DNA from: Marivita sp041725935
GTDB lineage: Bacteria; Pseudomonadota; Alphaproteobacteria; Rhodobacterales; Rhodobacteraceae
Reading direction: 5' to 3'
DNA: 64,000 nucleotides
NCBI GenBank assembly: GCA_041725935.1
Contig: JBGRQD010000019.1
Coordinates: forward strand, 6,973 to 70,972
A program made the translations under genes and the position numbers. Below, one piece after another: positions 25,203 through 32,713 of this stretch. Under the pieces are notes generated by a model. That model was not told the DNA's origin and searched no databases. It saw nothing but the letters and a program-made list of their open reading frames with translations. Position 1 is the stretch's first letter, and each line of letters begins with the position of its first letter.

Positions 25203-25931
25203 ATGTTCGCAGGAACCCTCACCCGCAATGTCGAGACCGCAGCCGCTCAGTACACCGGCATGATCCATTCGACGCGCTTTGACATCGCCATCCAGTTGGA
25301 GGCGCGGGCCAAGATGTCCGAACGCAGCCCGGATTTTGACGTGACGGCAGTCAACAAATCAGGCCGCAAGGTGCGCATCGGCACGGCCTGGAACGAGACC
25401 GGCAATACCAGCGGCAACCCCTACATCTCGATGCAGATCGATGTCGGCTTGGGCCCGTTCCGTGTCAACGCGGTGCAGACGAAAGAGGCGCGCGCGGCCC
25501 AGAGCGGCGCGTTCGAGATCATCCCACTGGTCTCGAACGGCCTGATGAAATCCGGCTCGATTTCGGGCGAGCTCACCGCCATGGACGCTGACAACGCCTT
25601 CACCGGCTACATCGCCAACATGATGTTCGATCTGGAGTTCATGCTGATCGAGAACAGCTACAAATCCGAGGAGACCCACCCCGATTACCGGATCGAGGTC
25701 AGCTCGCCCCGGGGCACACCGATCCGCGTCGGCTCGGCCTGGATGGCCAAAAGCAGCCGCACGGGCAATGACTACCTGTCGCTGCTGATCAACACGCCTG
25801 ATGGCGACCTGCGCGTCAACGCCGTGCAGAACGAAGAACAGCGCGGCGGGCAGACTTTCTCGATCATCCCGTTCATCGACAGCGGTGAGCAGCCGCAGGA
25901 CGCAGGCGCGGGGCTCTCGCTGGTCGCATGA
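25203..25931 (+). CDS. Double DUF736 domain protein
   Basis: A 242-residue protein with two DUF736-like units (residues about 30-110 and 145-225): GRKVRIGTAWNETGNTSGNP with ISMQIDVGLGPFRVNAVQ, then TPIRVGSAWMAKSSRTGNDY with LSLLINTPDGDLRVNAVQ. DUF736 proteins are small, abundant on alphaproteobacterial conjugative plasmids and of unknown role; they are usually single-domain, so the tandem form is unusual. The start at 25203 follows AAGGAACC. A strong terminator ends the unit. Confidence 0.78.
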   Translation: MFAGTLTRNVETAAAQYTGMIHSTRFDIAIQLEARAKMSERSPDFDVTAVNKSGRKVRIGTAWNETGNTSGNPYISMQIDVGLGPFRVNAVQTKEARAAQSGAFEIIPLVSNGLMKSGSISGELTAMDADNAFTGYIANMMFDLEFMLIENSYKSEETHPDYRIEVSSPRGTPIRVGSAWMAKSSRTGNDYLSLLINTPDGDLRVNAVQNEEQRGGQTFSIIPFIDSGEQPQDAGAGLSLVA

Positions 25932-25961
25932 CTAACAAGCGACGTTAGACGATCTGAACCG

Positions 25962-25994
25962 AAAGGGGAGCCGTGGGACCACGGTTCCCCTTTT
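25962..25994 (+). terminator. Intrinsic terminator after the DUF736 gene
   Basis: AAAGGGGA plus CCGTGG (25962-25976) pairs with CCACGG plus TCCCCTTT (25979-25993), with one mismatch, followed by T. Confidence 0.85.
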
Positions 25995-26368
25995 GCTGTG
26001 CTGGTGTGGTTGAATGAACCCGGCCTACATTGCAGACGTTCGTGTCGCCCGCAGCTAATGCTACCGAAGAGCCCATTTGAACCGATTCTGCGACGCTGAC
26101 CGAGGTCTGAAATACTCCCCATAGTTGCCATTCAAGAGCATCTTCTTGCGTCCGTCTGGTGATGGACGGATTGCCCCGCTGGATCAATGTCGTAACCGCT
26201 GGAGGTGTGCAATTCGTGTGCAACCCAAAGTGAAGGTCCGCAAAGCGCGCCAAAGCAGCTACCCGCGCAAACGCTGCGAATTCACACTATCTCCCGCATC
26301 TTTTCCGTTCAGCTCGAGCGCAGCGAAGGTCCGATCTACAACTTCTCCGCCACTTCATGGCTCTAAGG
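25995..26368. other. Non-coding stretch, nothing assigned
   Basis: About 370 bp between the DUF736 terminator and the 3' end of the convergent parE-type gene. No credible coding frame, RNA or long repeat was seen. Confidence 0.5.
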
Positions 26369-26701
26369 CTAGTCAGCGAACACCTGTCTCGCTGACGCCA
26401 GTCGCATCCAATCCCGGCCGCCGAACGCGACAAGAGCGAGATAAATCTGCCCGGCGTCTGCATCCGGTTTGAATACGACGGTCAGTCGCTGACCGGCGCC
26501 GCCATGGCGCACGAGCCATCCATCCAGTTTTCCGTTCAGCCGGACGCCTGAATTTGGATGTGAGGCAATCGCTTCTAAGAGCGCGTCTACTTCATCCAGG
26601 CGACGGCTCGCGGCTGCAACGTCACCATCGGTCACCTCAACAATATGATCAACGATACCGATAAGGTCCCGTTCGAAGAACGGATGCCTGATAAATCGCA
26701 T
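26369..26701 (-). CDS. ParE/RelE-family toxin
   Basis: A 110-residue protein: MRFIRHPFFERDLIGIVDHI, a helical hairpin (residues about 30-50), then HPNSGVRLNGKLDGWLVRHG and RLTVVFKPDADAGQIYLALV, the strand pattern of ParE/RelE toxins. Its ATG overlaps the stop of the upstream antitoxin by one base. Somewhat longer than a typical ParE because of C-terminal residues DWMRLASARQ. Likely gyrase or ribosome target, not distinguishable here. Confidence 0.8.
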   Translation of the reverse strand: MRFIRHPFFERDLIGIVDHIVEVTDGDVAAASRRLDEVDALLEAIASHPNSGVRLNGKLDGWLVRHGGAGQRLTVVFKPDADAGQIYLALVAFGGRDWMRLASARQVFAD

Positions 26702-26976
26702 CAGGTCTTTTTGGCCATCGCGGCAAGATGGGCCCGTGCGCTGGCCGTGAGGTCGGACGCTTCGCCGACGGGTTCCCATTGGTCGAGTGGAAGAGACAGG
26801 CGGCGTTCCAATTCTGCCTCGAGCAAAGTTCGTTCGCGATCTCGCTCTGCCTTGGCCTTCGCCAATTCACCCGAAACCGCCGCGCTCACATTGGGGTACT
26901 CGCCAGCTTCGACCAGTTCCCGTGCGAAGGTGTAGGCCGTGTCGGTGAAACTGACAGATTGCTTTTGAACGCTCAT
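26701..26976 (-). CDS. ParD/CopG-like antitoxin
   Basis: A 91-residue protein, MSVQKQSVSFTDTAYTFARE, a ribbon-helix-helix start (residues about 5-45: ARELVEAGEYPNVSAAVSGE) typical of ParD. The rest is a helical, charged arm (AKAERDRERTLLEAELERRL) for toxin binding. It precedes the toxin with a one-base overlap. The only minus-strand pair within the largely plus-strand 12.7-29 kb block. Confidence 0.82.
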   Translation of the reverse strand: MSVQKQSVSFTDTAYTFARELVEAGEYPNVSAAVSGELAKAKAERDRERTLLEAELERRLSLPLDQWEPVGEASDLTASARAHLAAMAKKT

Positions 26977-27604
26977 GGCAGACTCCTTGGTGCTCCAATA
27001 GACTACCGAATTTTGCCGCTTCTGGCAAGCCAGTCAGGCCGACCGAGCAAAATACGTCAACAGCCTTGCGGCCTCCCCTGCTCGGCAGCCATGTCGCAGG
27101 GGAGAACGGCCCTTCGGTCCGTCGCGCATTCGGCCATGCGGCCTCACCGCGGCGTCGCGCCTGGCATTCCGGTTTGCCCGCCTCGCGAGCACGTCCCTCC
27201 CCGGCCGCTCCGCCGGATTGCGCTGTGGTCTGTTTTGGCCCGAGGCCAAAACGATCCCGCCGCTTCATCCGTCTTCCGCGTCCGGTCTGGCCGTTTGCCT
27301 GCTCGGGTCGGGCAAACCTACCGTCAAAACACACACACATGAGCGCGGAAGCATATCCTCCGGATGGCCCCCAAATCAGCCCGCGTCAAGGATCGCAAAA
27401 CTTTTCGGCGAGGGCGGTGCCCGTGGCGCGGGGCGTTCCCGTGGGTGAGGGCGCGCATGTGTCGGGTGTTGCGCACGGAAAACTTTTGCGCCCGGCAAGC
27501 CGGCGGCTGCGCCGTCCCTGACCCGGGCAGATTCGGAAACCAGGCATTCGGCCATGCCCCCACACTCACGTGGTGGCCTTGGAAACGAAGACTGGAGACC
27601 AGAC
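26977..27604. other. Hairpin-rich non-coding region before the DUF2493 gene
   Basis: About 630 bp with no credible gene. Three perfect inverted repeats are visible: CTCCCCTG/CAGGGGAG (27073-27080/27097-27104), GTTTTGGCC/GGCCAAAAC (27232-27240/27244-27252) and GTTTGCC/GGCAAAC (27293-27299/27311-27317). None is followed by a T tract, so they are not ordinary terminators. They could be single-strand DNA structures used in transfer or establishment. Confidence 0.6.
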
Positions 27605-28534
27605 ATGGCTTACGACAATGCGAACACCTACGAGACCATCGAACTTTTCGGGCTGACCGAAAAGGACGCGCAGCTGCCGATCCCCGAGGATCACATCCTG
27701 ACCGACCACATCATCCGCGAGAGCTTTGAGGCTTTGCTCGGGCAGCTGCGGGGGACCGGGCTTGAAGCCGAAATCGAACCGCTGGCCCATGGGCTCGCCA
27801 CGATCCTGCAGCGCCGCAAGGTAGCACTCGGCAAGGAGGTCGACCGCACCGCCGACAAGATCGGCGCGCTGGCAAAATCTCACGACGGATCGGAGATCGC
27901 CGAGACCGCGCTCGAAGATGCGCAGGCGCGCTTTCTGCAGCTGCGCGAGATTGTCAGCGCCATCGAGGTGATGAGCGAGGCGGCGGCGGAATGCTACGAG
28001 ATCGAGACGGGCCACGCCTTCATTCCGGCAGCCGGGTCGCGCGCAAGCGTCCGGGCGCAAGAGACCGGCGCGGTCTTCGAGGCGCGGCAACTCCTGGAGC
28101 AGCACGACCGCGAGACTGCCGAGAAATCCAAAGTCGAGGGGGTGCCCCTGATCGTCTCAGGCGCCACCGACTGGACCGATGTTGATGTGATCTTCAACAC
28201 GCTCGACAAGGTTCGCGAACGGATCAAGCAGAACCGCAACCAGGAGATCTTCCTCTGCCACAAGGGTGGCAAGCACGGGGCGGAGATGATTGCGGCCCGG
28301 TGGGCCCGGGCACGCGGGATAGCACAGGCGCGCTTTGATCCGCGCTGGTCCGCGCATGGGCGGGCGGCACCGTTCAAGTGCAACGACGAGATGCTGGACG
28401 ACAAGTTCGCGGCGACGGGGGTTGTTCTCTTCGGCGGCAACGGGGTCGCGCTGAACCTCGGGCAGAAGGCGGAAGCGAAAGGTCTGACGGTCATGCGGGT
28501 TGCGGACCCGGCGAAGAAGGCGTCGCAGGATTGA
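27605..28534 (+). CDS. DUF2493 (YspA/SLOG-like) protein
   Basis: A 309-residue protein. Residues about 1-175 are helical and charged. The C-terminal domain (about 180-305) is DUF2493, a SLOG-superfamily Rossmann fold: VPLIVSGATDWTDVDVIFNT, EIFLCHKGGKHGAEMIAARW and ATGVVLFGGNGVALNLGQKA, with glycine loops suited to nucleotide binding. SLOG proteins bind or process nucleotide-derived ligands; many link to conflict systems. The start at 27605 follows GGAGACC. Regularly seen on conjugative alphaproteobacterial plasmids; role unknown. A GC-rich hairpin follows its stop. Confidence 0.8.
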   Translation: MAYDNANTYETIELFGLTEKDAQLPIPEDHILTDHIIRESFEALLGQLRGTGLEAEIEPLAHGLATILQRRKVALGKEVDRTADKIGALAKSHDGSEIAETALEDAQARFLQLREIVSAIEVMSEAAAECYEIETGHAFIPAAGSRASVRAQETGAVFEARQLLEQHDRETAEKSKVEGVPLIVSGATDWTDVDVIFNTLDKVRERIKQNRNQEIFLCHKGGKHGAEMIAARWARARGIAQARFDPRWSAHGRAAPFKCNDEMLDDKFAATGVVLFGGNGVALNLGQKAEAKGLTVMRVADPAKKASQD

Positions 28535-29073
28535 AGAGAGGGGGTCGCGCTTGGCGCGGCCCTTTCGTCATGTCTCATGGCGTGTGCGGTCGGTCACGCG
28601 TGATGGACAGGCTGCGGCGGCCAGCACCGCTATCCCTCTACCCGGTCCGTCAGAGTGCGGCCCATCCGCATCGGTACGGGCTGGGGATGGTTCGCACCTC
28701 ACGCACATCGTCAGCGGGGCGAGACGCGAGGGGTCGAGACATCGCATTTGAGGCCGAAGACTTGCGCGTCCCTCGGGTGGTGTTTCGGAACATCGCATCC
28801 ACGCGGGCGGGCTTCGTCAGCACCCCGGCCAGGCTTGGCGGGACGCGGACGCGGATGGTGGCGGCTGCGTGATGGCAAGGGTCATCCGGATCACTCCTTT
28901 TTGCTCATTGATGTGGATCGCACAGGGTCGGCCCGTTCGTGCCCTCAGCTTACGCTTCGGCAAGCACAAATACGGCTTCCACGGCGGAGCCGCGGACCCT
29001 CCGCATTTGCGCTTGCGACCGGGCCTCTTGCCCCCGTGCTGGGTGATCCCCATCGCAACAAGGAGTAACCCAA
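28535..29073. other. Non-coding stretch between DUF2493 and a small gene
   Basis: About 540 bp. A hairpin-like GC repeat just after the DUF2493 stop (about 28545-28575) may be its terminator. The rest shows no convincing coding frame, RNA gene or long repeat. Confidence 0.5.
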
Positions 29074-29280
29074 ATGACCAACCACTACGTCGCTACCGTC
29101 CCCGTCAAGTTCACCGATACCGATGGCCAGGAGCGCACCCGTTTTCAGCGCGTGGGTGCGATGTTCCGCAACACCCGCAACGGGGACGGCTCGGAGTTCT
29201 TCAGCCTCAAGCTCGACTTCCCGGTCGCGGTCTCGGAGCTGGTGATGTTCCCGCCGAGCGCGAAAGATCCCCAGGACTAA
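29074..29280 (+). CDS. Small hypothetical protein
   Basis: A 68-residue protein (MTNHYVATVPVKFTDTDGQE) with a good AAGGAG ribosome site 8-13 bases upstream. The sequence (FQRVGAMFRNTRNGDGSEFF, FSLKLDFPVAVSELVMFPP) resembles a short single-domain relative of the DUF736 fold, with the same order of strands and N-G-D-G/S-x-x-F-S-L-K turn. It is the last gene before the candidate oriT. Function unknown. Confidence 0.62.
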   Translation: MTNHYVATVPVKFTDTDGQERTRFQRVGAMFRNTRNGDGSEFFSLKLDFPVAVSELVMFPPSAKDPQD

Positions 29281-29730
29281 ATTCTCTGACGAGGATGGGC
29301 CGCCCTAGGACGATCTTGGGGCGGCCCGATCCCTGTTCCAGGGATGACGGTCCCTGCGCGTTCAACGGACGCACTCCGCCCGGAATGACCAGGCCGCGAC
29401 AGACCGGCCAGTCAGCCTCAAGGGGGCCATCCACAAAAACCTATCGGCCAGGGCCTCCCGGTTTTTGCGGCAGAGATTTGGGGACCCAAATCTGGCCCTC
29501 CTTGACCCTGCCTGTCCGCCCTGTCGGTGGGGTTTACGCCCTGCCCGCGGTTCCGTCCGAACACATGCGTGTTCGGCCAGACCCTCGGGCAGGGCTGGTG
29601 GACGGGACCCCTAGGACAGGTGGGTCGCCCGGTGGTGAGGGCGGCAGAGCCGCGTCCCTGCGGGCCGCGGGGGAAGCGGACACCAAGGCTGCCTGAGACT
29701 GAAAGCGACGGAAGTATATAGTTGACAGAT
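29281..29730. other. Hairpin-rich candidate oriT region
   Basis: A 450-bp non-coding stretch directly upstream of mobC and the relaxase. Three close inverted repeats: CAAAAACC/GGTTTTTG (29434-29441/29460-29467), AGATTTGGG/CCCAAATCT (29474-29482/29485-29493) and CCGAACAC/GTGTTCGG (29557-29564/29569-29576), then an AT-rich patch near 29710-29745. Relaxase oriTs typically lie beside mobC and contain such hairpins. I could not identify a nick sequence, so the call is positional. Confidence 0.5.
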
Positions 29731-29745
29731 TGTTATATTATCGTA
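29731..29745 (+). promoter_or_regulatory. Candidate mob-operon promoter with operator half-site
   Basis: An extended -10, TG-T-TATATT (29731-29739), lies 60 bp before mobC. TATATTATCGTA (29734-29745) is identical to a 12-base segment at the T4SS-related operator near 55.5 kb (minus strand). It may be a half-site of the same regulator. Confidence 0.4.
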
Positions 29746-29799
29746 AGGTGGGGGCAGCCTTGGTGGAAGGTGGCAGGAAATAGGGGGTCTTTCTTCCGC

Positions 29800-30393
29800 A
29801 TGTCCCGAACAAAACGCCTGACAGAGATCGAGAAGATGCAGATCGTCCGCGAAGCCGCGGAGGGTGTGTCGACGTCTGAGCTGGCTGAGCGTTTCGAGGT
29901 CACATCGCGGGCCGTGCGCTACGTCCTGAAAGCCGATGCAGAGCGCCAGACGGATGCCGCGATCCCGGTCTCAGCAGTCAGTGTGAAGGTTACGGCTGCG
30001 GAGCTTGAGGCGCTCGATGCGGTGTTGGCGAAGGCGGGGATCGAGAGCCGGGCCGAGGGGCTGCGGCGGCTCATTCAGGCGGCGGGCGGGGTGTTCGTTC
30101 CGGACGCGCAGATGGCAGCAGAGATGGCGCGATACAGGTCCTCTTTGCATGAGGTTGGCAATGGGGTCGCACAGATCGCCAAGCAGATGACGCAGGCCAA
30201 TCGGATGGGGCAGGGGGCTGATGGTGGCACGCGTGCCGAGTTCTCCGAATTGCGCCTCGCGCAGATGCGCGGGCTGGCGCGGTTCATTCTGGATTCCGCG
30301 GACGAGATCGATCTGCTCCTGCGCCGCCGTCGAGACGCGATGCAGCTGCAGGCCACGGCCGCGCTGAGGGAGTTTGCCCATGCGGCTGAATGA
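29800..30393 (+). CDS. MobC-like mobilisation accessory protein
   Basis: A 197-residue protein. The N-terminus is a helix-turn-helix (EIEKMQIVREAAEGVSTSEL, ERFEVTSRAVRYVLKA). Residues about 60-105 contain the ribbon-helix-helix/MobC-like section (VSAVSVKVTAAELEALDAVL, IESRAEGLRRLIQAA), followed by helices typical of VirD1/MobC family members (HEVGNGVAQIAKQMTQANRM). Such proteins bind oriT and help the relaxase open DNA. It overlaps the relaxase gene by 14 bases. The start at 29800 was chosen over an upstream TTG at 29722 because that lies in the promoter region. Confidence 0.82.
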   Translation: MSRTKRLTEIEKMQIVREAAEGVSTSELAERFEVTSRAVRYVLKADAERQTDAAIPVSAVSVKVTAAELEALDAVLAKAGIESRAEGLRRLIQAAGGVFVPDAQMAAEMARYRSSLHEVGNGVAQIAKQMTQANRMGQGADGGTRAEFSELRLAQMRGLARFILDSADEIDLLLRRRRDAMQLQATAALREFAHAAE

Positions 30394-32713
30394 TGCCGTC
30401 CATGCCGTCACGGGCGAGGTCTTCCGGGATGGCTGGAGCCGCGTCCGGGGCTCGATGCAAGGTCTGCACGTGGCCAAGCAGAGCCAGCTTGTGCGCGCGG
30501 CTGCGGGGCATCGGCCAGCGGTCTTCAAGGCGATCCGGGGTGGCGGCACGCATACCAAATCGCAGCTCGCAAACCAGCTCGATTACCTCACCACGAAGTC
30601 CACCCATATCGTGGACAGTAGCGGGTTCCTGGATGGCAAGTCCAAGCTCGAGGCTGGCGACATCAAGGACCTGACCGAGCGATTTGCCAAGCGGTGGGAT
30701 GCGGGTTTCAAACCCAAGCTCGGACAGACCACCCACATGCTCATGTCCTTCCCCATCGGTACGCGGGGCGAGGATGTGCGCGACATCGCGACGGATGTGG
30801 CGGAGCGGTTCTTCCAGACCGACGCGGGGCATTTCGACTACATCATCGCGGTGCATGAGGACCGCGATCACCCCCATGCGCATCTGGTGCTGAACCGCCG
30901 CTCGCAGGAAGGCGAGTTCTTCTTTCTGGGGCGCAACCACCGCTTCAACTACGACGATTTCCGCCTCGCCATGGTCGAGGAGGCGGAGAAGTACGGCGTG
31001 CGCCTGGAGGCCACGCGCCGGGTGGATCGGGGTGTCGTGCATTACCCAGCCCCTACCCGCGAGGTTTATGCGGCGAAAGAAGAGGGTCGCGCGCCCCGCG
31101 AGCGCGAACGCGTGGGGCAGGATCTGACGCGGACGCTGGCGGAGATCGCCAACACCAGAACCGTCTACCATTCGCTTGCCGCGGAGGCCTCGAGGGAGGC
31201 CCGCGAGGATATTGCCGCAGCACTCTTCCGCGCGGGCGAGGTGCTGGCGCATGGCGGGCAGGTGGACCGAACAGGAGATGTGTATATGGCCGAGGATCAA
31301 AGCTTCGAGGATCTGAGAAGCCTCTATGCGGAAAAGCTCGCGCGGGTGCAGGGCATGATCGCCGAGAAGTCTGACGCGGAACGTCCCGTGCTGGAAAAAC
31401 GCCTCATCGAGATCCAGACGCAGGTCCAGCACATGCAGCCTCTCGGTTTGCGATCATCCACGCTGTCAGAGACTCCCTCGGAGGGCGGGATCTATTCCGA
31501 AGCCAATATCGACGCCAGCCAGCGCGAGCGTCTGTCAGAGCCCGATCTGAGATCGCGCATTGACGCGGCACTACGGGGCACGGGGATCAGCACATCGGAA
31601 GTGGTGGCCCGGATCGAGACGGGCGCCTCAAATGCAGCGCTCGAGCATCAATGGATCGCCAATGATCTCTCCAAAGTGGCTGAGGCGCGCGATCTGAACC
31701 TCGAACGGCGCGCCGATCTGGAACAGGCGCGCGACATTCTCAACGATGTGCATGTCGCGCTCGGCACGCTGCTGGAACGGGAGAACGTGCTGCGCCGGGA
31801 TGGCGTCGTGGAAGCAGAAGCGGTCAGCGAGCGGTTCCACTATCACGAGGACTCGGTGCGGGCGATGGAAGGGACAATCCGTCAGGAAATGCGCGCAGAC
31901 GGCCTGACCGCGCAGCAGATCGAGGACCGGGACTGGGAGGTTGTCTCAAGGGCGGAGCGCCGGATCGAGACCGAGCAGCGCGCATATCTCGAGGCACACC
32001 CGGACTTGCTCGCACGTCCCGGCGATGTGATCGACCGGTCTGAGCCCTACAGGGAGACCATCACCGATGCGGCCCGCGCCAGCGAGATCACCCGCGAGGT
32101 CGACCGCATCATGGAGGGACGCGACCTCCGCACGCCCGTTGCAGATGCTGTCACGGATGAATTGAGGGAGCGCTATCCGGACATGCCGTCCCACCTTGCC
32201 CGCGGGCTCGGCGCGACCTATGCGGCCGTCGTCGAGATACGCGACACAGAGGCCATCAATCAAGTCCGCCGCGAAACCGGGATGCGCGACGGGCTCGGGT
32301 CTGGAACGCGCGACACACTCCTCGCAGCCCGCGATGAAACTGCTTCGCTGTCTGACCGTGCCGACCGCCTTGCAGACGAGATTGCGCGTGTCCTGGAGCA
32401 TGAGCGGGCGGGGGAGTTGTCCGCGCCCTTCGAGACCGAGGCGGAGCGGGACGCCTTCCGCGACGAGATCGCGCGGGTTCTTGATGACCGCCAACGCGAC
32501 CGGCTCACATCCGGCGATGCGGATGCGCTGGACAAGGTTCTCGAGGACCGCCTCGACCGGCTCTATGTCGCCAAGGTCTATCTGCAATCGGATGCCGCGA
32601 CGGCCAACACGGAGGCCTTGCGCCAAGTGGTCGATGATCTTGCCGATACCGAATATGAAAAACACCGCGCCACAGACGTGGATGGCGAGACCGAGCGGGG
32701 TCAGGTCCATTGA
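30380..32713 (+). CDS. VirD2-like (MOBP-type) conjugative relaxase
   Basis: A 777-residue relaxase. Motif I tyrosine is in NQLDYLTTK at about residue 66; the metal-binding three-histidine motif HEDRDHPHAHLVLNR is at about 157-171. The N-terminal 300 residues hold the relaxase fold; the C-terminal two thirds are long helical, charged sequence (about 300-777), probably for protein contacts and T4SS recruitment. It nicks oriT, stays bound to the 5' end and pilots the strand through VirD4/VirB. It overlaps mobC at its 5' end and virD4 at its 3' end, so all three are co-translated. Confidence 0.9.
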   Translation: MRLNDAVHAVTGEVFRDGWSRVRGSMQGLHVAKQSQLVRAAAGHRPAVFKAIRGGGTHTKSQLANQLDYLTTKSTHIVDSSGFLDGKSKLEAGDIKDLTERFAKRWDAGFKPKLGQTTHMLMSFPIGTRGEDVRDIATDVAERFFQTDAGHFDYIIAVHEDRDHPHAHLVLNRRSQEGEFFFLGRNHRFNYDDFRLAMVEEAEKYGVRLEATRRVDRGVVHYPAPTREVYAAKEEGRAPRERERVGQDLTRTLAEIANTRTVYHSLAAEASREAREDIAAALFRAGEVLAHGGQVDRTGDVYMAEDQSFEDLRSLYAEKLARVQGMIAEKSDAERPVLEKRLIEIQTQVQHMQPLGLRSSTLSETPSEGGIYSEANIDASQRERLSEPDLRSRIDAALRGTGISTSEVVARIETGASNAALEHQWIANDLSKVAEARDLNLERRADLEQARDILNDVHVALGTLLERENVLRRDGVVEAEAVSERFHYHEDSVRAMEGTIRQEMRADGLTAQQIEDRDWEVVSRAERRIETEQRAYLEAHPDLLARPGDVIDRSEPYRETITDAARASEITREVDRIMEGRDLRTPVADAVTDELRERYPDMPSHLARGLGATYAAVVEIRDTEAINQVRRETGMRDGLGSGTRDTLLAARDETASLSDRADRLADEIARVLEHERAGELSAPFETEAERDAFRDEIARVLDDRQRDRLTSGDADALDKVLEDRLDRLYVAKVYLQSDAATANTEALRQVVDDLADTEYEKHRATDVDGETERGQVH

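Noticed and set aside
27324..27606. Several overlapping short frames on both strands in the 27-kb gap
   Set aside because: They are arginine/proline-rich by-products of GC-rich DNA and overlap each other in many frames.
29722..29799. A 26-codon N-terminal extension of mobC from a TTG
   Set aside because: It would place the promoter-like AT-rich patch inside the coding region; the MSRTKRLTE start matches the helix-turn-helix beginning.
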